A DNA stretch of 42,267 nucleotides from Thiogranum sp. (GTDB lineage: Bacteria; Pseudomonadota; Gammaproteobacteria; DSM-19610), in the NCBI GenBank assembly GCA_030148915.1, contig JASBSN010000075.1, positions 1 through 42,267 on the forward strand, in the 5' to 3' direction. Under the pieces are notes generated by a model. The model was not told where the DNA came from and did not search any database. It saw only the letters and a list, made by a program, of their open reading frames with translations. Positions 1 to 6,949 of the stretch are shown in pieces (positions within the stretch are counted from its first letter, which is position 1; every line of letters starts with the position of its first letter). The position numbers were made by a program, and so were the translations under genes.

Positions 1-25
1 GTTTTCTGACTCGGCGGGCGGGATT

Positions 26-856
26 ATGTGGGGACGACTGCGCGAAGATCTCGACTGCATATTCGAGCGTGACCCGGCGGCGCGCACGCGTTTCGAAATC
101 GTCACCACCTACCCGGGTTTCCACGCGGTGCTGATGCACCGTCTCAGCCACCGTCTGGCGGCCCACGGCCTGCACTGGCTGGCGCGTATCCTCGCCAATG
201 TGGCGCGCTGGTTTACCGGCATCGAAATACATCCCGGCGCCAAAATCGGCCGGCGCTTTTTTATCGATCACGGCATGGGGGTGGTCATCGGCGAGACCGC
301 TGAAATTGGCGACGACTGCACCCTCTATCACGGCGTGACGTTGGGCGGCACCAGTTGGGAAAAGGGCAAGCGCCACCCGACACTGGGTAACGACGTGGTG
401 ATCGGGGCGGGCGCCAAGGTGTTAGGTCCGATTACCGTGGGGGACGATGTGCGCATCGGTTCCAATGCCGTGGTGGTAAAAGACGTGCCCGCCGGCGCCA
501 CCGTGGTCGGGGTGCCTGGGCGGGTGGTCGCCGGGGGTTCCGATGAACAGCAGGCGCGCCGCGCCGCTATCGCGCGAAAAATGGGCTTCGACGCCTATGG
601 CAGCACCACGGATGCACCGGACCCGGTCGCCAACGCGATCAACAGCATGCTCGATCACATCCATGTCATGGACCAGCGGCTGGAAGACATGTGCCGGGGT
701 CTGAAGAGCCTGGGAGCGGAAATGGCGGACCTGCAATTGCCCGATCTTGGCGCCTGCGAACTGGACACGCACTGCCCGCCGGAACCTCTTGAAAGTGTCG
801 GAAAAAGCGCTGAGATTGCGGAAAAACCCGCGAAATCCAGCCTCGATAATTCTTGA
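26..856 (+). CDS. cysE: Serine O-acetyltransferase
   Basis: This enzyme transfers acetyl from acetyl-CoA to L-serine, giving O-acetylserine, the cytoplasmic precursor of cysteine. The 276-residue protein has a helical N-terminus (about residues 1-65) and then a left-handed beta-helix of hexapeptide repeats (about 70-175). The repeats include the active-site stretches [12 protein letters not shown] and LYHGVTLGG, whose histidines are the catalytic pair in this family. After about residue 180 there is a roughly 95-residue tail with two cysteines that does not look conserved. The gene lies directly upstream of iscR, a common gammaproteobacterial arrangement that places cysteine supply beside the cysteine-consuming Isc system. 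Its stop codon overlaps the IscR-like site of the next gene. The ATG at 26 gives the expected N-terminus; the first 25 bases show nothing else. Confidence 0.93.
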   Translation: MWGRLREDLDCIFERDPAARTRFEIVTTYPGFHAVLMHRLSHRLAAHGLHWLARILANVARWFTGIEIHPGAKIGRRFFIDHGMGVVIGETAEIGDDCTLYHGVTLGGTSWEKGKRHPTLGNDVVIGAGAKVLGPITVGDDVRIGSNAVVVKDVPAGATVVGVPGRVVAGGSDEQQARRAAIARKMGFDAYGSTTDAPDPVANAINSMLDHIHVMDQRLEDMCRGLKSLGAEMADLQLPDLGACELDTHCPPEPLESVGKSAEIAEKPAKSSLDNS

Positions 857-873
857 CTGTTTTACTAAGGTAT
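853..873 (+). promoter_or_regulatory. Probable IscR type 1 binding site in front of iscR
   Basis: The sequence starts TTGACTG and ends AAGGTAT, with TTT and TACT between. Compared by eye with the E. coli IscR type 1 consensus (TTGACT, purine, three A/T, then YAGTC, RRS, TAT), about 19 of 21 positions agree. In E. coli such sites overlap the iscR promoter and let [2Fe-2S]-IscR repress its own operon. The TTGACT may also be the -35 hexamer. No clean -10 is seen at the ideal distance. Confidence 0.6.
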
Positions 874-920
874 GGCAGTTTAGTCCCACGATTGAATAGC
901 TTGAGGCAAGGCAGGTTGGG

Positions 921-1406
921 ATGAGACTGACCAGTAAAGGCCGCTACGCGGTTACCGCGATGCTGGATCTGGCATTGCACGCTCAACGGGGCCCCGTCAC
1001 GCTGGCCGCTATTTCCGAGCGCCAGGGGATTTCACTGTCCTATCTCGAACAACTGTTTACGCGCCTGCGCAAGCACGGACTGGTGGCCAGTACCCGCGGG
1101 CCGGGTGGCGGCTATTCCCTCAGCCGTGAGGCGGGCGGGATTGCCGTGGCCGAGGTCATCACGGCGGTGGACGAAAGCGTCGACGCGACCCGTTGCGGCG
1201 GCCGCGGTGACTGTCAGGACGGTAAGCGCTGCCTGACTCACGATCTCTGGGCCGAGCTGAGCGAGCAGATCTACGATTTTCTCAACGGCATCACGCTGCG
1301 AAACCTGGTCGAGCAGGGCCATGGTACGAACAGCGCAAGCGAGAGCACCAAGGACCTCAGCGTGGCGGTAGCACCCCGGGTCAGCTGCCGCGCCGATCTC
1401 CTCTGA
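921..1406 (+). CDS. iscR: Fe-S cluster regulator IscR (Rrf2 family)
   Basis: IscR is the Rrf2-family repressor and sensor of the Isc operon. It binds a [2Fe-2S] cluster and shuts down the operon when clusters are plentiful. The N-terminal winged helix-turn-helix (residues 1-80, [21 protein letters not shown]...) is typical. The cluster ligands are visible as [18 protein letters not shown], three cysteines spaced five apart followed by the ligand His, matching E. coli IscR. At 161 residues the length is normal. The last 25 residues look unconserved. The gene sits 64 bases after cysE, with a candidate IscR box in the gap, and leads the operon. A 122-base gap separates it from iscS. Confidence 0.96.
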   Translation: MRLTSKGRYAVTAMLDLALHAQRGPVTLAAISERQGISLSYLEQLFTRLRKHGLVASTRGPGGGYSLSREAGGIAVAEVITAVDESVDATRCGGRGDCQDGKRCLTHDLWAELSEQIYDFLNGITLRNLVEQGHGTNSASESTKDLSVAVAPRVSCRADLL

Positions 1407-1528
1407 GCCCCGGGCGATGGCGCGCGCTGTGGGGCGGCGATCGGTGCAAAACTCGAAGGGTTAAACAAGGCCGCCGAGGTGGCCGGCCGCTGATTACTGC
1501 TAAAAACTGACACGAGCGTACTTAAGAC

Positions 1529-2749
1529 ATGAGCGTAAAAACACCGATCTATCTTGATTATTCGGCGACCACCCCGGTAGATCCGCGGGTGGCTGAAAAA
1601 ATGTGCCGCTTTCTCACGCCCAGCGGCGAGTTCGGCAACCCGGCCTCGCGTTCGCACATCTTCGGCTGGCACGCCGACGAGGCGGTCGAACAGGCGCGCG
1701 CCGAGGTGGCGGCACTGATCAATGCCGACCCGAAGGAAATCATCTGGACCAGCGGCGCGACCGAGTCGGACAATCTGGCGATCAAGGGCGCGGCGCATTT
1801 TTACCACAAACAGGGCAAGCACATTGTCACGCTGAAAACCGAGCACAAGGCGGTGCTCGACTCCTGCCGTCAGCTCGAACGCGAAGGCTTTGAGGTCACC
1901 TACCTGGAACCCGAGCCCAGCGGGTTGCTCGATATGGAGAAGTTCACGCAGGCGCTGCGCGAGGACACCATTGTGGTGAGTGTCATGCACGTCAACAACG
2001 AAGTCGGTGTCATCCAGGACATCGCCGCGATTGGCGAAATCTGCCGCCAACGCAAGATTATCTTCCATGTCGATGGCGCGCAGAGCGCCGGCAAGGTGGA
2101 CATCGACATGCAGAGTATGAAAGTCGATCTGATGTCTTTTTCCGCGCACAAAATTTATGGGCCCAAGGGGATCGGCGCGCTGTACGTGCGGCGTAAGCCG
2201 CGCGTGCGCCTGGAAGCCCAGATGCACGGCGGCGGCCACGAGCGCGGGCTGCGCTCGGGCACGCTGGCGACCCATCAGATCGTCGGCATGGGCGAAGCCT
2301 TCCGTCTGGCCAAAGAGGAAATGGCGGCGGACAACGCGCGACTGCTCACCTTGCGTAACCGCCTGTTGGAAGGTTTCAAAGATGTCGAGGAAGTCTATAT
2401 CAATGGCGATCTCGATCATCGCATCGCCGGTAACCTCAACATCAGCTTCAACTACGTAGAAGGCGAAAGCCTGATCATGGCGCTCAAAGATCTGGCGGTA
2501 TCATCGGGTTCGGCTTGTACCAGCGCCAGTCTCGAGCCTTCCTATGTGCTGCGCGCGCTGGGTCGCAACGACGAGCTGGCGCACAGCTCGATCCGTTTCA
2601 CCATCGGGCGCTTTACCACCGAAGAGGAAATCGACTACACCATCGACCTGGTCAAGAGCAAGATCGACAAGCTGCGTGATCTGTCGCCGCTGTGGGAGAT
2701 GTACAAAGACGGTATTGATCTGAACAGTGTCCAATGGGCCGCGCACTAG
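1529..2749 (+). CDS. iscS: Cysteine desulfurase IscS
   Basis: This PLP-dependent enzyme takes sulfur from L-cysteine as a persulfide for Fe-S assembly, tRNA thiolation and cofactor synthesis. The 406-residue protein has the full class V aminotransferase fold. It opens with [15 protein letters not shown], carries the PLP lysine in [16 protein letters not shown], and carries the mobile-loop cysteine in [14 protein letters not shown]. The C-terminus ([21 protein letters not shown]) matches E. coli IscS closely, and that tail contacts IscU in the E. coli protein. The next gene is iscA, 10 bases downstream. iscU, which normally sits between the two, is absent. Confidence 0.97.
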   Translation: MSVKTPIYLDYSATTPVDPRVAEKMCRFLTPSGEFGNPASRSHIFGWHADEAVEQARAEVAALINADPKEIIWTSGATESDNLAIKGAAHFYHKQGKHIVTLKTEHKAVLDSCRQLEREGFEVTYLEPEPSGLLDMEKFTQALREDTIVVSVMHVNNEVGVIQDIAAIGEICRQRKIIFHVDGAQSAGKVDIDMQSMKVDLMSFSAHKIYGPKGIGALYVRRKPRVRLEAQMHGGGHERGLRSGTLATHQIVGMGEAFRLAKEEMAADNARLLTLRNRLLEGFKDVEEVYINGDLDHRIAGNLNISFNYVEGESLIMALKDLAVSSGSACTSASLEPSYVLRALGRNDELAHSSIRFTIGRFTTEEEIDYTIDLVKSKIDKLRDLSPLWEMYKDGIDLNSVQWAAH

Positions 2750-2759
2750 GAGCGACGGT

Positions 2760-3083
2760 ATGGCGATCACATTGACAGAAAGCGCGGCGACACGCGTCAA
2801 GACCTTTCTCGACAAGCGCGGTGCCGGTGTCGGTTTGCGCCTGGGCGTGCGTACGTCGGGTTGTTCGGGCATGGCTTACGTGCTGGAATTCGTCGATACC
2901 GTGGAGGACGTCGACCTGGTGTTTGAGCAACACGGCGTGAAAGTCGTTGTCGATCCGAAAAGCCTGATCTATCTCGACGGTACCGAGCTGGATTTCGCCA
3001 AAGAAGGGTTGAACGAAGGGTTTAAATTCAACAACCCCAACGTCAAGGACGAGTGCGGTTGTGGTGAAAGCTTTAACATCTGA
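2760..3083 (+). CDS. iscA: A-type Fe-S carrier/scaffold IscA
   Basis: IscA is an A-type iron-sulfur carrier that delivers [4Fe-4S] clusters or iron to apoproteins. The 107-residue product begins [17 protein letters not shown] and has the three family cysteines: one in [11 protein letters not shown] and two in the C-terminal DECGCGESF. The start is the ATG at 2760, with AGGAG about 8 bases upstream. An in-frame start at 2727 lies inside iscS and is not used here. Because iscU is missing from the operon, IscA follows iscS directly. It could carry more of the scaffold role here, but that is inference. A 90-base gap separates it from hscB. Confidence 0.95.
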   Translation: MAITLTESAATRVKTFLDKRGAGVGLRLGVRTSGCSGMAYVLEFVDTVEDVDLVFEQHGVKVVVDPKSLIYLDGTELDFAKEGLNEGFKFNNPNVKDECGCGESFNI

Positions 3084-3173
3084 GCACTGAGTACGGTGCT
3101 TTTCGTCACACGGACAGACCGCCGGCGTCGCGCGCATTTGACGCTCTGTGTCCTGCCATAAGCGTAACCGAGC

Positions 3174-3719
3174 ATGTCGTCGATTCTGACGCAGAATCAT
3201 TTTGAACTGTTTTCGCTGCCCACGCGTTACCGGCTGGAGCGCGGCGCGCTCGATGCCCGCTACCGCGAGCTGCAACGGCGCGTCCACCCGGACCGTTTTG
3301 CCGGCGCCGGCGATCGGGAGCGGCGCCTGTCCGTGCAGCAGGCGGCGCGCATCAACGAGGCCTACCAAACATTGAAAGACCCGCTGCACAGAGGACGTTA
3401 TCTGCTGACTTTGCGTGGGCAGAGCATTGCAGACGAGCAGAGCACCCACCAGGATCCCGAATTTCTTATGCAGCAGATAGAATTGCGTGAGGCTCTCGGC
3501 GAGGTGCGCGCGCAGCCCGATCCGCTGGCTGCCCTCGACCGTCTGGCGCGCGAGGTGCGCGCTCAGTACCAGGGGCTCGAAGCGGGCCTCGCCACGGCGC
3601 TTGATGAGCACAACGACACACAGGCGGCGCTTACATTCGTCCTGAAAATGCAGTACTTTACCCGCCTGCAAAATGAAGTCCAGGAGCTGGAAGCGGACCT
3701 GGAAGACGAGATGGGTTAG
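3174..3719 (+). CDS. hscB: Fe-S co-chaperone HscB (J domain)
   Basis: HscB is the J-type co-chaperone that stimulates the ATPase of HscA and, in known systems, delivers IscU to it. The 181-residue protein has an N-terminal J domain with the HPD motif at residues 38-40. A C-terminal three-helix bundle follows (from about residue 90, DPEFLMQQIELREALGEV...), which is the IscU-binding part in E. coli. The length and both domains are normal. Retention of a full IscU-binding domain in an operon without iscU suggests that a scaffold protein is encoded elsewhere. The gene is followed by an unusual 321-base gap with long hairpins. Confidence 0.95.
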   Translation: MSSILTQNHFELFSLPTRYRLERGALDARYRELQRRVHPDRFAGAGDRERRLSVQQAARINEAYQTLKDPLHRGRYLLTLRGQSIADEQSTHQDPEFLMQQIELREALGEVRAQPDPLAALDRLAREVRAQYQGLEAGLATALDEHNDTQAALTFVLKMQYFTRLQNEVQELEADLEDEMG

Positions 3720-3731
3720 TGGGCCCCTAAA

Positions 3732-3816
3732 GCGGGTTTTGACCGGGCCAAGGTTTTTGCTGCATGCGCCGCTCGCGGCGCCCTAAGCCAAAAACCTTGG
3801 CCCGGTCGAAACCCGC
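3732..3816. repeat. Long hairpin 1 between hscB and hscA
   Basis: Arms at 3732-3759 and 3789-3816 are 28 bp long and complementary at 27 positions (the one mismatch pairs T3740 with G3808, a wobble in RNA). The loop region contains a 29-bp core at 3761-3789, starting TGCATGCGCC and ending CCTAAGCC. The core is itself partly palindromic (GCGCCGC-TC-GCGGCGC). The same core recurs, inverted, in hairpin 2. The structure sits inside the isc operon and would be transcribed. It has no terminal T-run, so it is not a standard terminator. Confidence 0.9.
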
Positions 3817-3870
3817 CGGCACCGCGACCGGTTGATGCCAGAGCCGTGGTACTTCCGGTGGCTTCGTTCC

Positions 3871-3953
3871 GAGCCCCCGCCGGGCAGGTCGTCGCTGGCT
3901 TAGGGCGCCGCGAGCGGCGCATGCACCATCGACGACCTGCCCGGCGGGGGCTC
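3871..3953. repeat. Long hairpin 2 between hscB and hscA, same core inverted
   Basis: Arms at 3871-3894 and 3930-3953 are perfectly complementary over 24 bp. They start GAGCCCCCGCC and do not resemble the arms of hairpin 1. The loop holds, at 3897-3925, the exact reverse complement of the 29-bp core of hairpin 1. So the two structures share a core but have unrelated arms. The 3720-4040 gap shows no credible gene; the open frame across it is a by-product of the palindromes. Confidence 0.9.
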
Positions 3954-4040
3954 TGGGCCTGGTGCCTCCGTAACTCGTGTATTACCGAAATTAACCGCAT
4001 CATCCACTGGTTCATCCTGCGGACAGTTTGACAGATTATT

Positions 4041-5915
4041 ATGGCGCTTTTACAGATTACAGAACCCGGTCAGAGCACCGCACCGCACCAGCACCGGCTC
4101 GCGGTGGGCATTGATCTGGGTACCACCAACTCCCTGGTCGCCAGTGTGCGCAGCGGCGTGGCCGAGACTTTGCCCGATGCCGAGGGCCGCCATCTGCTGC
4201 CCTCGGTGGTGCGTTATCTGCCGAACGGTGACCGGATTGTCGGTGCCGAGGCGCGCGCCCAGGCGGCCGCCGATCCGTTGAACACCGTCGTCTCGGTGAA
4301 ACGCTTTATGGGGCGCGGTGTGGCGGATGTCAAAAGCCTGGGAACGTCGCTGCCTTACGAGTTCGTCGCCGGCGAGTCCGGCATGCCGCTGATCCGCACG
4401 GTCGCCGGTGATCGCAGCCCGGTGCAGGTATCGGCGGACATTCTCATGGAACTGCGGGCACGCGCCGAACAGACGCTGGGCGGCGAGCTGAGTGGCGTGG
4501 TGATCACCGTACCGGCCTATTTCGACGATGCCCAGCGTCAGGCCACCAAGGATGCCGGCAAACTGGCGGGCCTGGACGTGCTACGGCTGCTGAACGAACC
4601 CACGGCGGCCGCTGTCGCCTATGGACTGGATCGGGCGAGCGACGGCGTTATCGCCGTTTACGATCTGGGGGGCGGCACCTTTGATATTTCTCTCCTGCGG
4701 CTCAACCGCGGTGTTTTCGAAGTCCTGGCCACCGCCGGCGACACCGCGTTGGGCGGTGACGACATGGATCATCTGATCGCCGCCTGGATCATGCAGCAGG
4801 CGGGCATCGGCCCCGATCCGGCGCACGCTCTGCAACGCCGTCTGCTGCAGAGCGCCTGTGCGGCCAAAGAAGCGCTGACCGATCAGCCTAAGACACAGAT
4901 CGTCCTGACGCTGGACGAGGGCGCTCAGTGGCGGGGTGTGCTAACGCGCGAGCAGCTCGATGCGTTGATTGAACCGCTGCTGCGCAAGACTTTATCGCCC
5001 TGCCGGCGGGTATTGCGCGACGCCGGCCTCGATCCCGGCGAGGTCAACGAAGTGGTGTTGGTCGGCGGTTCGACCCGCGTGCCCAAAGTGCGGGCGATGC
5101 TCGCCGAGTTCTTCCAGCGGCAGCCGCTGGTGGATATCGACCCGGACCGGGTGGTCGCCGTCGGCGCGGCGATCCAAGCCGACATTCTCGCCGGTAACAA
5201 GCCGGAAGACGACATGCTGCTGCTCGATGTCATCCCCTTGTCGCTCGGCATCGAGACCATGGGCGGGCTGAGCGAAAAAATCATTCCACGCAATACCACC
5301 ATTCCGGTGGCGCGTGCGCAGGAGTTCACCACCTTCAAGGACGGCCAGAGCGCCATGGCGCTGCACGTCGTGCAGGGTGAGCGCGAGCTGGTCGAGGCGT
5401 GTCGTTCGCTGGCGCGCTTTGAGCTGCGCGATATCCCGCCGATGACCGCAGGCGCTGCGCGTATCCGCGTCACCTACCAGGTCGATGCCGACGGCCTGCT
5501 CAGCGTTACCGCCGAGGAGCAGACCAGCGGCGCCCAGGCCCACATCGAGGTCAAGCCATCCTACGGTCTGACCGACAACGAAATCGAAACCATGCTGCGC
5601 GCCTCCCTGAATAATGCCGAGGACGACATGCAGGCCCGGCGTCTGCGCGAACAGCAGGTGGAGGCCGAGCGCGTCCTGGAAGCGTTGCAGGCCGCGCTGC
5701 AACAAGACGGCGGGAAATTTCTCGACGCCGCCGAGCGCCAGGCCATGGATGCAGCCGCCGCACAGCTGGCGCAGGCGCGCAGCGGCGCCGATTATCGGGC
5801 GATCCGCGCTGCGATCGAAAAACTCGAGGCCGTCAGCAGCGTCTATGTCGAACGCCGCATGAACGCCAACATTCAGCAAGCCATGACCGGCCACGCCGTC
5901 GACGAATTTAAATAG
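4041..5915 (+). CDS. hscA: Fe-S chaperone HscA (Hsp70 family)
   Basis: HscA is the specialised Hsp70 that drives cluster release from the scaffold protein in an ATP-dependent cycle with HscB. The 624-residue protein has the N-terminal ATPase domain ([15 protein letters not shown] near residue 25; [30 protein letters not shown]). The substrate-binding domain follows from about residue 385, then a helical lid. The start [20 protein letters not shown] closely matches E. coli HscA. No good ribosome binding site precedes the ATG, and the gene lies 321 bases after hscB behind two long hairpins, so its expression may be uncoupled from the upstream genes. Confidence 0.96.
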   Translation: MALLQITEPGQSTAPHQHRLAVGIDLGTTNSLVASVRSGVAETLPDAEGRHLLPSVVRYLPNGDRIVGAEARAQAAADPLNTVVSVKRFMGRGVADVKSLGTSLPYEFVAGESGMPLIRTVAGDRSPVQVSADILMELRARAEQTLGGELSGVVITVPAYFDDAQRQATKDAGKLAGLDVLRLLNEPTAAAVAYGLDRASDGVIAVYDLGGGTFDISLLRLNRGVFEVLATAGDTALGGDDMDHLIAAWIMQQAGIGPDPAHALQRRLLQSACAAKEALTDQPKTQIVLTLDEGAQWRGVLTREQLDALIEPLLRKTLSPCRRVLRDAGLDPGEVNEVVLVGGSTRVPKVRAMLAEFFQRQPLVDIDPDRVVAVGAAIQADILAGNKPEDDMLLLDVIPLSLGIETMGGLSEKIIPRNTTIPVARAQEFTTFKDGQSAMALHVVQGERELVEACRSLARFELRDIPPMTAGAARIRVTYQVDADGLLSVTAEEQTSGAQAHIEVKPSYGLTDNEIETMLRASLNNAEDDMQARRLREQQVEAERVLEALQAALQQDGGKFLDAAERQAMDAAAAQLAQARSGADYRAIRAAIEKLEAVSSVYVERRMNANIQQAMTGHAVDEFK

Positions 5916-5926
5916 GTTAACACCGC

Positions 5927-6265
5927 ATGCCGCAGATTATTTTCCTGCCCCACGAAGAAATCTGCCCCGAAGGGGCGGTGATCGAGGCCGAAGCCGGCAC
6001 CAGCATCTGCGACGCCGCGCTGGCCCACGGCATCGAAATCGAGCACGCCTGCGAAAAATCCTGTGCCTGCACCACCTGTCACGTCTATGTCCGCGAGGGC
6101 GGCGCCTCTCTCGCCGAATCGGATGAAATTGAAGACGATATGCTCGACAAAGCCTGGGGGCTGGATCCGGATTCGCGCCTGAGCTGCCAGGCCAGAGTGA
6201 GCGATAAGGATCTGGTGGTTGAGATTCCCAAATACACCATCAACATGGTCAGTGAAAATCACTAG
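5927..6265 (+). CDS. fdx: [2Fe-2S] ferredoxin, Isc type
   Basis: This adrenodoxin-type ferredoxin supplies electrons during cluster assembly. The 112-residue protein has the ligands Cys42, Cys48 and Cys51 in CEKSCACTTC, with a fourth in RLSCQARV near residue 87. The extra Cys46 is also present in E. coli Fdx. The gene starts 11 bases after hscA and is followed 10 bases later by iscX, the usual operon end. Confidence 0.96.
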   Translation: MPQIIFLPHEEICPEGAVIEAEAGTSICDAALAHGIEIEHACEKSCACTTCHVYVREGGASLAESDEIEDDMLDKAWGLDPDSRLSCQARVSDKDLVVEIPKYTINMVSENH

Positions 6266-6275
6266 GAGGGCGCCG

Positions 6276-6476
6276 ATGGGACTGAAATGGGTCGACACGC
6301 TGGATATTGCCATTGAGCTCGACGAGACACACCCGGAGGTCGATCCGACCCAGGTGCGCTTTACCGAGTTACGCGACTGGGTCCTCGCCCTGGAGGACTT
6401 CGACGATGAGCCGCAGCGCAGTGGCGAGAAAATACTGGAAGCCATACAGATGGCCTGGATTGAGGAGCGCGACTAG
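6276..6476 (+). CDS. iscX: IscX (YfhJ) Fe-S assembly accessory protein
   Basis: IscX is a small acidic protein that binds IscS and iron and modulates desulfurase activity. The 66-residue product begins MGLKWVDTLDIAIELDE, has the motif DPTQVRFTELRDWVLAL, and ends AIQMAWIEERD. This is the normal size and pattern for the family. The start is the ATG at 6276 with AGGAGG just upstream (6264-6269). A longer in-frame start overlapping fdx is less likely. It is the last gene of the isc operon. Confidence 0.93.
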   Translation: MGLKWVDTLDIAIELDETHPEVDPTQVRFTELRDWVLALEDFDDEPQRSGEKILEAIQMAWIEERD

Positions 6477-6524
6477 CGAGGGCTATTGCCGCGCACCCGT
6501 AGGCCTCCCGAAATGGTTATACGG

Positions 6525-6558
6525 GCGTCACAAATCTGTCATGTTTGCGCGGTAGGCT
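6525..6558 (+). promoter_or_regulatory. Pho-box-like promoter upstream of a small gene
   Basis: Two half-sites, GCGTCAC (6525-6531) and CTGTCAT (6536-6542), are separated by AAAT. They resemble the PhoB consensus CTGTCAT-N4-CTGTCAT; the second half is perfect and the first matches at the GTCA core. A -10-like TAGGCT (6553-6558) lies 10 bases downstream, the spacing typical of PhoB-activated promoters. The match is by eye only. Confidence 0.4.
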
Positions 6559-6590
6559 GATCGCCGATACCCTGAGACAGGACGAGAAAA

Positions 6591-6800
6591 ATGTACCGCA
6601 GCATGACGATGCCCCTGGCCGACGGTGCCGAGCAGGCAGTGCAATTGCAGGATGAAATCACCACGCTGGAAATCCGCCTGGAAGATATGGGCATGGACGG
6701 TGACTGTGCTTACGAGCGTGCCATGAGCCGCCTCTATGCGGACATGGTCGAGGAGCGCAAGCTCCGACTGGCCGCCATGGGTCAAGCGCAAGAACCCTGA
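6591..6800 (+). CDS. Small protein of unknown function
   Basis: A 69-residue acidic, methionine-rich protein (MYRSMTMPLADGAEQ...). It is predicted to be almost entirely helical, with a coiled-coil-like central stretch (VQLQDEITTLEIRLEDMGMDG). It has no signal peptide or membrane segment and I do not recognise the family. The start is preceded by GACAGGACGAG, a weak ribosome binding site, and a Pho-box-like promoter lies about 33 bases upstream. It lies between the isc operon and the proton ATPase, with 114- and 149-base gaps, and appears to be transcribed on its own. Confidence 0.55.
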   Translation: MYRSMTMPLADGAEQAVQLQDEITTLEIRLEDMGMDGDCAYERAMSRLYADMVEERKLRLAAMGQAQEP

Positions 6801-6949
6801 TCACCGCCAATCACCCTGCGCCCGCGGGCGCCGCAATAATCCCTTCACCGATCACCCCGAAAAACCTCCTCGCCGCAGGCGAAGCTATCGCCAAGCGCCG
6901 GTCATCAGTGCCATGATATGGGCAGCCCATGAGCCGGAGGATTTCCACC

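Noticed and set aside
2727-2759. Upstream start for iscA inside iscS
   Set aside because: ATG 2760 has a good ribosome binding site and gives the conserved IscA N-terminus.
3083-3103. Terminator between iscA and hscB (AGCAC/GTGCT followed by TTT)
   Set aside because: The stem is only 5 bp with an 8-base loop and a short T-run; too weak to support.
3732-3953. CRISPR array, integron attC sites or terminators
   Set aside because: There are only two units in opposite orientation with different arms, no spacers of regular size, no attC-type core boxes and no T-run.
3846-4031. Open frame of 61 codons across the hairpins (and an antisense one of 99 codons)
   Set aside because: Both arise from GC-rich palindromes; composition is Arg/Pro/Ala-rich and neither has a ribosome binding site.
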